From positions 25,923 to 89,922 of the forward strand of contig JADJJK010000034.1 of NCBI GenBank assembly GCA_016706545.1: DNA of 64,000 bases, given 5' to 3'. Shown one piece after another: positions 7,601-15,735 of this stretch. Made by a program: the position numbers and the translations under genes. Every line of letters starts with the position of its first letter. The first letter of the stretch is position 1. Below the pieces are notes generated by a model. The model had not been told where the DNA came from. It made no database searches and saw nothing but the letters and a program-made list of their open reading frames with translations. The stretch comes from Myxococcales bacterium (GTDB lineage: Bacteria > Myxococcota_A > Polyangia > Haliangiales > Haliangiaceae).

Positions 7601-10366
7601 GTCGGGTCCGTCGCAGCGGCCGGCGGGCGCCACAGTGTCGGTGCAGCCGCTGCCCACGGAGTCAGGGGTGCCGTCGTTGTTGCTGTCCGGATCGAGGTAG
7701 TCGGGGACGTCGGCGCCGTCGGTGTTGCGCGGCGTCGTCGGCGTCGGGTCGCCAAAGGTGTTGGTGTCGTCGATGGAGTCGGCGATGCCGTCGTGGTCCG
7801 TGTCGGGCCCATCGCACACCGAGTTGCCATTGGCGTCGGTGCAGCCCGAGCCACCCTCGATCACGTCGACCAGGCCGTCGTCGTCGGAGTCGAGGTCGCG
7901 GAAGTCCGGGGCGCTGTCGCCATCGGCGTTGGGCGCCGGCACCAGGGTCGCGTTGTCGGCCAGGCCGTCGCCGTTGGCGTCGGGCCCGTCGCACACTGCG
8001 TTGGCTGGGGTGGTGTCCGTGCAACCCGAGCCGCCCTCCACGCGGTCCGGAATCCCGTCGTTGTCGGTGTCGAGATCGCGGAAGTCCACCGCGCCATCGC
8101 CGTCGGTGTCTGGCGGAGTCTGGTTGGTGGCGCCGTCAGCCAGGCCATCCCCGTTGGAGTCCGCGCCATCACAGCGGCCGTTGCGCGGCGCCGCGTCGGC
8201 GCAGCCCGACGAGCCCTCGATCACGTCGGCGATGCCGTCGTTGTCGCTGTCGAGGTCGCGGAAGTCCGGGCGACCGTCGCCGTCGGTGTCGACGCGGCCC
8301 TCCACGTTGTCGCGCAGGCCGTCGCCATCGGCGTCGACGTCGCGGTAGTCGGGGAAGCCGTCGCTGTCGGTGTCGGGCCGGGTGGCGGCCGCGTCATCCG
8401 CGCGGCCATCGCCGTTGCCGTCGGCGCCGTCGCACACCCCGGCGGGGGCCATGGCGTCGACGCAGCCAGAGTCGCCCTCCACCAGGTCCGGGATGGTGTC
8501 GCCGTCGGCGTCCAGGTCGCGGTAGTCCGGCGTGCCGTCACCGTCGGTGTCGGGGCGGTCGGGGTATGTGCTGACGCCGTGACCGTTCTGCGCGTCGCGC
8601 GAGTTGACCACGCCGTCCCCATCGCTGTCGGGGCCGTCGCAGCGGCCATCCGCAGGCGCGGTGTCGGTGCAGCCGGAGTTGCCCTCGTGCAGATCGTAGA
8701 GGCCGTCGCCATCGGCGTCGACATCCAGGAAATCCGGCAGGCCATCGGCGTCGGTGTTGAGCGCCTGATCAGGCCCGGTGTTGTCGTCGTTCCAGTCGAC
8801 CACGCCGTTGTCGGCGACCGTCTCGAAGGCGTTGCACAGGCCGTTGCTGCCGACGCCGCCCGGACAATCCAGCCGGCCGTTGCGAGTGGCGTCCGGCAGG
8901 TTCGGGTACGCCTCGATGACATCGAGGATGCCATCACCGTCCGCGTCCAGATCCAGGTGGTTGGCCACGCCGTCGCCATCGCGGTCGTAGGCCTGCGGCA
9001 GCGAATCACAGATGTTGTCGTTGTTGGTGTCCGGGCAGACATTGGCCATGCCGTCGCCGCGGTTGTTGCGGTCGCGGAAGTTGGGCACGCCGTCGCCGTC
9101 CGCATCCGCGTCCGGCACCAGGTTCAGCGTGTTCTCCTGCCGGTCCGGAATGCCGTCGTCGTCGTCATCGATGTCCACGCTGTCCAACACGCCGTCGCCG
9201 TCGCGGTCTGGGCTGTAGTGGATGGTGATGGTTGCGGTGTCACAGTCCGGGATCACCGCGTCGTTGTCACAGGCATAGATGTCCAGCAGGTAGGTGCCAG
9301 GCACGTTGGGGTTGGTCGGGGTGAACGTGATCGCGCCGCTCGGCGCCACCGTGGCGGTGCCGCCAGCGGGCGTGTTGATCACGGCCACCGAGGCCGGCGC
9401 CAGCGCGTCGCCCACGTCGGTGAGCAGGCTGGCGGTGTTGACGGTGACGCTCGGCGTGCCGAGCGCGGTGTTGATGATGGTGCTGGCCAGCGCGGTCAGG
9501 TTGCACGCCGAGGCGCCGTTGGGCGCGAGGTTGGTGTACCGGACCTGCTCCTGCGACAGCAGGAAGAAGCCCATCTGGCCGGCCGGGAATACGTTGCCGG
9601 GGAACTGACCGGGGAAATCGGTGGGCCGCAGCAGCAGCTCCAGGCGCCCGCCGACGAGCACCTCTAGCCGATCGGGGCGATAGGTCACGTACGCGGTGTA
9701 CGGCGTGTTGTCCGCCCAGCCAGTGGTGCCCAGGGTGCGCCCCAGCGCGAGCTGCGTCACGCACGAGGTGGTCGCGTTGTCACAGCGGCGCGCCGGGATG
9801 CCAGACGTCCAGGTGGTGTTCGCCCCGCCCGCGGGATCGAACGGCACGCCGCGGACGTGCGCCACGCGCAGGCCTGGCGGGATGCCTTCCTGCAAGCCCT
9901 GCTTCCAGTCCACCACCAGGTAGCTGGCGTTGGCGCTGGTTGGGTCCCCGGGGTCAAAGCCCAGCACCAGGCCGATGACGTCGTCGTCCGCGACCTCCTC
10001 CACCTGCATGCGCACCGCGTACGTACCCTTGTAGGCGTCCTCGCCGAACAGCGCTACCGTGGGGCGCGCGGTGTTCACCGTCTGCAGTCCTGTGGTTCCT
10101 GCTCCGCCTACCGTCCATGCGGCGGTCGATCCGGGGAAGTTTTGGATGTTGAGGTTGTTGAAGGAGACCATGCGCGCGCACGAGAACTCGGTCTCGATGT
10201 CGCACATCGCGCTACAACCATCACCATTGGTGTTGTTGTTGTCGTCACAACCCTCGGTGGGGCCAACCCGTCCGTCTGGGGCACCCCCTAGGCAGACGGC
10301 TTCTGCGGGGGTCCCGACGAGCAAGATCATGGCGCCTGCCGCCAGAGTAACTATCAAGCTTCGCAT
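4676..10366 (-). CDS. Giant secreted TSP3-repeat / OmpA-family protein with internal sorting tail
   Basis: 1896 residues from the ATG at 10366, chosen because it opens a good signal peptide (MRSLIVTLAAGAMILLVG, cleavage after AEA); an upstream in-frame ATG would bury it. In order: a myxococcal Cys-rich repeat (GCDDNNNTNGDGCSAMCD); a carbohydrate-binding-like region; an Ig-like stretch; about 800 residues of calcium-binding thrombospondin type 3 repeats (DTDGDGVPDFRDLDSDNDG-like); a MYXO-CTERM-like tail (GGGCSTSGGAGG with Cys near residue 1286, a hydrophobic helix, then RRRRR); a second signal-peptide-like stretch ending in GQAQAQ; an outer-membrane beta-barrel; more TSP3 repeats; and a C-terminal OmpA peptidoglycan-binding domain (VEGHTDNQGND...LSQRRADAV...NRRVEF). 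The last three parts form a normal OmpA-family porin. A fused surface adhesin plus porin is the simplest reading. Cleavage or reinitiation between the halves is possible. Confidence 0.9.
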   Translation of the reverse strand: MRSLIVTLAAGAMILLVGTPAEAVCLGGAPDGRVGPTEGCDDNNNTNGDGCSAMCDIETEFSCARMVSFNNLNIQNFPGSTAAWTVGGAGTTGLQTVNTARPTVALFGEDAYKGTYAVRMQVEEVADDDVIGLVLGFDPGDPTSANASYLVVDWKQGLQEGIPPGLRVAHVRGVPFDPAGGANTTWTSGIPARRCDNATTSCVTQLALGRTLGTTGWADNTPYTAYVTYRPDRLEVLVGGRLELLLRPTDFPGQFPGNVFPAGQMGFFLLSQEQVRYTNLAPNGASACNLTALASTIINTALGTPSVTVNTASLLTDVGDALAPASVAVINTPAGGTATVAPSGAITFTPTNPNVPGTYLLDIYACDNDAVIPDCDTATITIHYSPDRDGDGVLDSVDIDDDDDGIPDRQENTLNLVPDADADGDGVPNFRDRNNRGDGMANVCPDTNNDNICDSLPQAYDRDGDGVANHLDLDADGDGILDVIEAYPNLPDATRNGRLDCPGGVGSNGLCNAFETVADNGVVDWNDDNTGPDQALNTDADGLPDFLDVDADGDGLYDLHEGNSGCTDTAPADGRCDGPDSDGDGVVNSRDAQNGHGVSTYPDRPDTDGDGTPDYRDLDADGDTIPDLVEGDSGCVDAMAPAGVCDGADGNGDGRADDAAATRPDTDSDGFPDYRDVDADGDGLRDNVEGRVDTDGDGRPDFRDLDSDNDGIADVIEGSSGCADAAPRNGRCDGADSNGDGLADGATNQTPPDTDGDGAVDFRDLDTDNDGIPDRVEGGSGCTDTTPANAVCDGPDANGDGLADNATLVPAPNADGDSAPDFRDLDSDDDGLVDVIEGGSGCTDANGNSVCDGPDTDHDGIADSIDDTNTFGDPTPTTPRNTDGADVPDYLDPDSNNDGTPDSVGSGCTDTVAPAGRCDGPDTDGDGVVDGEDDFPGFGTRPDRDGDGVVDNVDLDDDNDGIPDATERGKDTDGDGVTDDLDLDSDNDGLPDVAEAGHGQPDANGDGLIDCAGGFGANGLCNAVETTPDSGMARTPPVDTDGDGIPDFRDLDSDDDGLSDRQENGTRCADVPANGVCDGGDPDRDGSPSSADSSGGFGVGGYPVPPDTDNDGTPDYRDLDSDGDSIPDVVENGDGPADSNDDGRVDGPDRDGDGMRDVVDDSDGDGTPDAQDPGPPVFGGANPTTDTDGDGTPDARDQDSDNDGLEDEIEVGDDPHNPVDGDQDGKPDFQDPDSDNDMIGDNVDNCRTDTNPDQGDQGNDGLGDVCDSDDNDDGFDDGLGVSGGGCSTSGGAGGAGLGLMLVAAAVAMGRRRRRTAATTALAAGAAGAMLASAGQAQAQVSSQYSAERFQLTGHRDGILGVEWAEVNGHLTVDLGLWLGYANDPVNVYRMSDGDRVGSLVANRLGGDLVAAVRFKNRFELGVAAPLIVAQSNDLGSLMGAAPSGDLSGFGLGDLRLTPKVTLVRQSGRSPVSLALMLGVTLPTSTSDDYGGDDGVTASPALLVSRGRAVGIRLAAAMGYRARPKAQALNLVVDDEVFGQLGAAYRWSNSFEVDGTFDVATGADDVLGAFNRNHAEARLGAGYDVTRNLRAFGAAGAGVAEGFGTPDWRLLLGVRVATGGAPKEAPVLPPRVVDSDGDGLLDPDDRCVAEPETKNGFQDDDGCPDVDDPDGDKVIGAADGCPDTAEDIDAFEDGNGCPEPDNDQDGILDTEDACREVPGVAAMRGCPDPDRDGDTVVDRLDNCPDEPGEVDNQGCKAKQRVKISEGKIEILDIVYFALNRAEIQKRSNSLLDEVARVLNAHPEISKIRVEGHTDNQGNDAYNKSLSQRRADAVRVYLVKQGVDAARLEAMGYGEEQPKADNTTKEGRASNRRVEFTILGADGVEVRPTGPTQETMEK

Positions 10367-10663
10367 AGGACCCCACGGTACGCGGAAACCCCCAGCCGCG
10401 CAAGATACCGGCGGGGTAGGTTCGCGCTCCACCCATATGACGCCCTCCGTCATCGTCAACAAAGACCGCAGATAACTGCTGGCCCCTCATCCGATCTCCA
10501 TGAGATCGCGAAGGGTTTCTCCCTGCTGTGGCGACCATTCGCACCAACGCGATAGCTGGGGTATGGCCAGGGTAGCGGTCGGCGAGCGCCCCTGGGAGGC
10601 GGTAAAGGAGCCACCCGGCCGACTCGGAGTTGCAGGCCCGGCGGGCCAGAGAGATAGTGAGCA

Positions 10664-11800
10664 ATGGCTGTCCCCCTGCCCTTCGAGCTGCTCTTGCGGC
10701 TCCCCAAGACTGACCTGCACTGCCATCTGGATGGTTCGCTGCGGATCGACTCCATTCTCAACCTCGCGCGCAAGCACAAGGTCGCGCTCCCCACCTTCGA
10801 CCGCGGCGAGCTGTTCTCCATGCTCTATGCCGGAGAGTCGTGCAGCTCGCTCGATGAGTATCTCAAGGCCTTCGACATCACGCTCAGCGTGATGCAGACC
10901 GAAGAGGGGCTCGAGCGCGCGGCGTTCGAGCTAGCCGAGGACGCGTGGCGCGAGAACGTGCGCTACATCGAGGTGCGCTACTCGCCGCTCTTGCACACGC
11001 GCGAAGGCCTGCGGCCCGCGCAGGTGGTGGAGGCCGTGGTGCGTGGGCTGCGCCAGGCCAAGCGGCAGCTCGGCATCCGCTATGGCGTGATCCTGTGCGC
11101 CATTCGCTCGCTGGGCCCGGAGTCCAGCCTGCGCATCGCCGAGCTGTGCGTGGCCTTCAAGAACCGCGGCGTCGTCGGCTTCGACCTGGCGGGGTCGGAG
11201 GTCAACAACCCCGCCAAGCTGCACCGGCAGGCCTTCCAGCTCGTCATCGACAACAACATCAACTGCACCGCACACGCAGGCGAGTCGTTTGGTCCGGACT
11301 CCGTACACCAGGCCATCCACAAGTGCGGCGCCCACCGCATCGGACACGGCACGCGCCTGATCGAGAGCGGCGACCTGCTCAACTACGTCAACGATCACCG
11401 CATCCCCATCGAGGTGTGTCCGTCCTCGAACCTGCAGACCAAGGCGGCGTCGAGCTGGGAGACCCACCCGGTGGACTTCTTCGTCGACTACGGCCTGCGC
11501 GTGACCATCAACACCGACAATCGCCTCATCACCGACACCACGGTGACCAAGGAGCTGCACCTGTGCCACCAGCACTACGGCTGGTCGCTCAACACGATCA
11601 AGGAGATCATCATCGCTGGCTTCAAGAGCGCGTTCATGCCCCACCGCGAGAAGAGCGACTTGCTCGCCGAGATCAGCGCCGAGCTGGCCACCATCCAGGA
11701 GCCCGGCCGCGAGCCGGCGCGGCCCGACGTGGTGCAGGTAAGCGCTCCCGCAAGACCCGCCAAGGACGGAGAGACCAAGGTCGCGAGCTCGCCTTCATGA
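10664..11800 (+). CDS. add: Adenosine deaminase
   Basis: 378 residues. It hydrolyses adenosine or deoxyadenosine to inosine and ammonia in the cytoplasm (purine salvage). The metal-dependent amidohydrolase motifs are present in order: KTDLHCHLDGS (zinc histidines), DLAGSE, the HAGE catalytic Glu, HRIGHG, CPSSN and TINTDN with the zinc-ligand Asp. The second Asp of the usual TDD is Asn here, as I recall from a group of bacterial deaminases with TDNRL. About 40 residues at the C-terminus are low-complexity and outside the domain. The ATG at 10664 is preceded by a GAGAG purine stretch. The gene is divergent from the OmpA-like gene, with a 297-bp gap between the two starts in which no other gene is seen. 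Confidence 0.93.
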   Translation: MAVPLPFELLLRLPKTDLHCHLDGSLRIDSILNLARKHKVALPTFDRGELFSMLYAGESCSSLDEYLKAFDITLSVMQTEEGLERAAFELAEDAWRENVRYIEVRYSPLLHTREGLRPAQVVEAVVRGLRQAKRQLGIRYGVILCAIRSLGPESSLRIAELCVAFKNRGVVGFDLAGSEVNNPAKLHRQAFQLVIDNNINCTAHAGESFGPDSVHQAIHKCGAHRIGHGTRLIESGDLLNYVNDHRIPIEVCPSSNLQTKAASSWETHPVDFFVDYGLRVTINTDNRLITDTTVTKELHLCHQHYGWSLNTIKEIIIAGFKSAFMPHREKSDLLAEISAELATIQEPGREPARPDVVQVSAPARPAKDGETKVASSPS

Positions 11801-12581
11801 CGAGCTGACGGCGGGCGCGCGGTCTAGCGCGGTCTCTCATGATCCTACACATCATGCACGCAGACCCCCGACGACGAGCCTGACCCAACAGGTGTGACCC
11901 GACCACCGTGCTTGATTTCAGCCACGGTGCTCGACCGACCACCGTGCTGGGCCTACCCACCTCCCACGCGCTCACCCTTGTCGTTACCTGACGATCCGTT
12001 CCGGGTTCTGGGTTCTGGGTCAAAAACCAAAAAAACTCAGGGTTCTGAAAACAGCAGGGGCTGTGTGGCGGTGTGGAGAGGCGCGCCGCCCTCCCAGGCA
12101 CGCCTGCTGCACCTGGCCGTCCTGCGCCTCTCCAAGGGCTGTGGTCAACCGCGCCGCTTACGCGCACCACGCACGCCCTGCTCGACGGGCGCGGTTGTCC
12201 ACAACCCGCCACCGTCCACAGCCCCGAGGCTTCCGCGGAAACGCGCTGCGACCTGGATCACACCACGTTTCCGCGGAGGTTTCCGCGATCTCGATCCCAG
12301 GTCCCGGCTCGCTCGCGTCCGCCTGCCGGACGCACTCACCAACTGTAGATCTTCTATCCAGTATCCATATCAAACCCAACATTCCTCTTGACACCTTCCG
12401 CGCCCGCGCACCCTCCGCGCCGCCAACCCGCCGCGTTCTCGTCACCAGCGGCCCTCACGCGCGGCACATTGCCCATCTCCCTGAGTACCCCACGAAACCT
12501 CGCGCCGCCCGCGCTTCCGCGGCTCCTGGGGCACGCCAGGCGCCAAGTCCGGCGCCGAGAACCGCCGTGCTACAAAGCCTC
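11801..12581. other. Gene-free region with palindromes and short repeats
   Basis: No convincing gene is seen in these 781 bp. It holds three alternating arms CACCGTG / CACGGTG / CACCGTG (about 11901-11948) that could form two mutually exclusive hairpins, a GGGTTCTG direct repeat near 12003-12048 with A-rich spacers, a copy of the palindrome GTCCGCCTGCCGGAC at 12317-12331, and several copies of the TTCCGCGG palindrome. The HNH reading frame is open upstream to 12063, but that stretch lacks family similarity and has odd composition, so I do not count it as coding. Confidence 0.6.
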
Positions 12582-13236
12582 ATGAGCGAGCCTCTCTCCG
12601 TCGAGGAAATTCAAGCGCTCGGCGAGCACATCGCCGAGCAAGCCGTCCACCTGGACGCCGCCATGCATCGCTTGCTCGCTGATCTGCGGACGTTCGACGC
12701 GGCCGGCGGCTGGTACCGCCAGGGCTTTGGCACCTGCGCCCACTGGCTGAGCTGGCGCGTCGGCTGGGACCTTGGCACTGCGCGCGAACACCTGCGCGTG
12801 GCCAGGGCCTTGCACACCTTGCCGCAAGTATCAGAGGCCTTGTCTTCCGGGAAGATCTCGTATTCCAAGACGCGCGCCATCACGCGAGTGGCCACCGCCG
12901 CCACCGAAGCGGTGCTCCTCGGCTACGCGCAGCACTGCACCGCCAGCCAGCTCGAGACCGTGTGCCGCAAAGTGGGCGTGCTTGGCGCCGACGCCGCCAG
13001 CCGAGCCACGCGCCCGCACGACAGCGAGCGCTACGTGGCGCACACCACGACGGCCTCGGGCATGGTGTGCGTCAAGGCCTGCCTGCGCCCTGACGAGGCC
13101 GCGCTGCTCTTGCAAGTGCTGCAGCAAGCCGCGGTGGACTGCACGCGCGCGCCGGCGGAGGCTTCCGCGGAAACGTCGGCGGCTTCCGCGGAGACGTCCG
13201 CACCTGCCGAGCGAGCGACGGACGTTTCCGCGGAGA
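12231..13236. repeat. Cluster of the palindrome TTCCGCGG(AA)
   Basis: TTCCGCGG occurs at 12231, 12269, 12515, 13163, 13183 and 13226, plus a partial copy at 12280. Three copies are upstream of the HNH gene and three inside it, where they encode the Ser-Ala-Glu-Thr-like repeats near residues 190-215 of the product. TTCCGCGGAA is a perfect 10-bp palindrome. The same word in noncoding and coding DNA points to a DNA-level cause, such as a short dispersed element or recognition site, rather than protein selection. Confidence 0.7.
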
Positions 13237-14347
13237 CACGGAGCACTACCGCCGCGCGCCGCCCGTACAACCGCGCCGATGGCTTGATGGCCCTGGTCCA
13301 CACCTACGCACGAGGTAGCCGCGCCGAGCGCTCGCCCGTCGAGCTGATCGTCACGGTGCCCGCGGCGCTGCTGCAGCAAACCGCCGCGACCACCGACTCC
13401 GCCACCGCCGACTCCGCCAACGATATCTCCGCCACCACCGATGTAGCCATCGCCCCCGCCTCCTTCACCGACCGCGGCGCCTCGCTGCCAGTCGCCCTAG
13501 CCGTCGAGGCCGACCTCGCGCTCTCTCCGCAGGCCACCCGTCGCCTGGCCTGCGACTGCGGTCTGGTCGTCGCCACCGTCGGGACCGGCGCCTCCATCGA
13601 CAACACCGAGCCCCTCTCCGTCGGCCGCAAGACCCGCACCATCCCCGCCGCCCTCAAGCGCGCCTTGCTCCTGCGCGATCGCACGTGCCGCTTCCCCGGC
13701 TGCGATCATCGCCTGTTCTTCGAGGGCCACCACCTGCAACACTGGGCCGATGGCGGCGAGACCAATCTCGACAATCTCGCGCTGCTCTGCTCGCATCACC
13801 GCGTCCACGAGCGCGGCTATCGCATCACGCAGTCCGCCGCTGGCGCCTCGCCTTCGAAGATCCGCAGGGCCGCGCCGTCGTCCCGCTGCCGCCGCGCCCG
13901 CGCCGACGCTGCTTGGCTGGCCCGCGATCCATGCCGCGCGCGCCGCCAACGCCGCCTTGCCGCTGACAGCCACCACCGGTCAGTGCCGCTGGCGCGGCGA
14001 GCGCGTCGATAGCTGGGACGCCGCCGCTACCGTGACGCGCATCCAGCGCCGCGCCGACGCAGCAGGGCCCCTCGCACCTCCGCCCCGCCGCCAGCAACCC
14101 GCCGCCCGCGTTCCCCGCCACCCTCACCACCCTACCACCTCAACCCCGACCCCCTCGTCGCCGATCCCCGCTCGACCCCGATGGCCTCCCCTGCGCGGCC
14201 TCTGGGGGCCTCGACCGCCACAGCGCCATCGAGCGCTGGGTCCTCGCCGAGATGGAAGCCACTGGCGTCGATCCCCTCTCCGTCGGCCGCCCCTTGCCGG
14301 ACCACCTGCAGCACCCGTCCCAGCGCCCATCGCAGCGTCGGTCGTAA
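12582..14347 (+). pseudogene. DUF222/HNH endonuclease (13E12-type) gene with frameshifted 3' end
   Basis: The family start is the ATG at 12582 (MSEPLSVEEIQALGEHI). The DUF222 region (LSWRVGWDLGTAREHLRVAR...GKISYSKTRAITRVA) spans roughly residues 1-300. The HNH nuclease motif follows at about 365-415 (CRFPGCDHR...HHLQHWADGGETNLDNLALL, then CSHHRVHERGYRI). The frame then stops at 14012 with a nonsense Arg-rich tail, but the expected family C-terminus continues in other frames: LAFEDPQGRAVVPLP from 13844, GWPAIHAARAANAALPL...CRWRGERVDSWD from about 13912, and DPDGLPCAASGG up to a stop at 14347. That implies three frameshifts, near 13830-13840, 13895-13912 and 14140-14180. The nuclease core itself remains intact to residue about 420, so residual activity cannot be excluded. 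Confidence 0.8.
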
Positions 14348-14605
14348 CGTCCGTCGAAACATCCGCCGAACATCCGCCCACCTCGCGCTAGCAGCAACGA
14401 GGCGCGTTGGCCCGCTGCTAGCGCGGTCAGCCCGGGCGCCGCGCGCTCCGGCTCCCGCCTCGCGGGCGTCGAGGAGCTTGAGCGCCCGCCGCACGGGTCG
14501 CGGAATCTTCAGACGGTGCGGGTCTGGTCCGAATGCCATGCATACGAAACCAGCCGCGCCAACGAGATATGTCCGGAATGCGGATCGGACTTCCGGTCGC
14601 CGGTA

Positions 14606-15577
14606 CTAGGGCTCTGCGAACCGCAGCCCGCGCTCGGCAGACCAGGTGGCCACAAGGTCTGCCGTCCGCACCTTGGCCCACGAGAACAGGGGCACGAGCT
14701 CCGCTGGCGACCTCGGCGACGGCGATGGCAGAAGGCCCATGGCGAAGGCCAGGAGGCCGCACAGCTCGCGCCCGTCGAGCTGTGCGCGCACCAAGGAGAA
14801 CGGGATCGAGCCGTGCAGCTTGGCCAGCTTGACCAGGCCGGCGGCGGGAGACTCCGCCGAGTCCCGCTCCGCAGACGCGGGCTCCACCAGCAAGAAGTGG
14901 TGGCGATAGGTCGGGGTGGGCACGCCAAGGAGCTGCTGCAAGAGCACCTGCGTGGCCGTCGAGGACGCGATGTCCCTGCCGCGCACCACCCGGTTGACGC
15001 CGCCGGCGGCGTCGTCAACCACCACCACGAGCTGATACGCCAGCGCGCCGTCGCGCCGCCGCACCACCGGATCCCCGAGCTCGAAGGCGGGGGTCTGCGA
15101 CAGCTCCATGCCCCCTTCATCGATGAGGGTCACCTCGTCGTCCGGTAACCTGGCGCGCAGCACGTCGGGGACCGCGCGCCAGCCGCCGGGCGGCAGCGGT
15201 CTCCCGCGACACGTGTTCTCGTACGCCCAGCCGCCGTCCGGGGCCCGGCGACCGCCGCGACGCTCCCCGCGGGTGCAGGTACACGGGTAGAGCCGCCCTG
15301 CGGCGGCCAGCGCATCGAGCGCCTCCTCGTGCCGCGCCCGCCGCTCGCTCTGGAGCTCCACGCCGTCCCAGTCAAGGCCCAGCCAGTCCAGCGCCCCGCG
15401 CATCTGCTCGGCCCACTCAGGACGGCAGCGCGTGTGGTCCACGTCCTCCAGACGGAGCAAGGCGCGCCCGCCGGCGCTGCGGGCGTCCAGCCACACCAGG
15501 AGCGCTGACAGGAGCGTCCCAGGATGAGCGAACCCCGTGGTTGACGGGGCGAAGCGAGACACGAGACCGGTCACCAA
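14606..15577 (-). CDS. gluQ: Glutamyl-Q tRNA(Asp) synthetase
   Basis: 323 residues, close to the family length. GluQ activates glutamate and attaches it to queuosine at the wobble position of tRNA-Asp; it is the catalytic half of a glutamyl-tRNA synthetase without the anticodon-binding domain. Visible: RFAPSTTGFAHPGTLLSAL (HIGH-loop region, here His-Pro-Gly-Thr), RLEDVDHTR, a zinc site YPCTCTRGER...YENTCRGRP, DIASSTATQVLLQQLLG, and KLAKLHGS in place of KLSK. It converges on the decayed HNH gene. Its start at 15577 is divergent from the next gene. Confidence 0.9.
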   Translation of the reverse strand: MVTGLVSRFAPSTTGFAHPGTLLSALLVWLDARSAGGRALLRLEDVDHTRCRPEWAEQMRGALDWLGLDWDGVELQSERRARHEEALDALAAAGRLYPCTCTRGERRGGRRAPDGGWAYENTCRGRPLPPGGWRAVPDVLRARLPDDEVTLIDEGGMELSQTPAFELGDPVVRRRDGALAYQLVVVVDDAAGGVNRVVRGRDIASSTATQVLLQQLLGVPTPTYRHHFLLVEPASAERDSAESPAAGLVKLAKLHGSIPFSLVRAQLDGRELCGLLAFAMGLLPSPSPRSPAELVPLFSWAKVRTADLVATWSAERGLRFAEP

Positions 15578-15735
15578 GCGCGAGTATTACCCAAAAGCGT
15601 AACTCGCGGCGACATGTGGCAGCTCGCGGGCCGCGGCACCGCAGCGCTCGCCGCTCCCGGGCCGCTCGCGATCGCGCAGGCGGAAATTGCGCGCAATCGC
15701 GCCGCTTCGTGCGTGTCAGGATCTACGGAGACGAC

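Noticed and set aside
4694..9667. Very long plus-strand open frame (1657 codons) opposite the TSP3 gene
   Set aside because: It is the antisense of repetitive Asp/Gly codons, giving Val/Ala/His monotony and no domain. The minus-strand gene has clear domains.
12063..12581. Extension of the HNH gene upstream of 12582
   Set aside because: In frame but unlike the family and Arg/Pro-rich; the family begins at MSEPLSVEEI.
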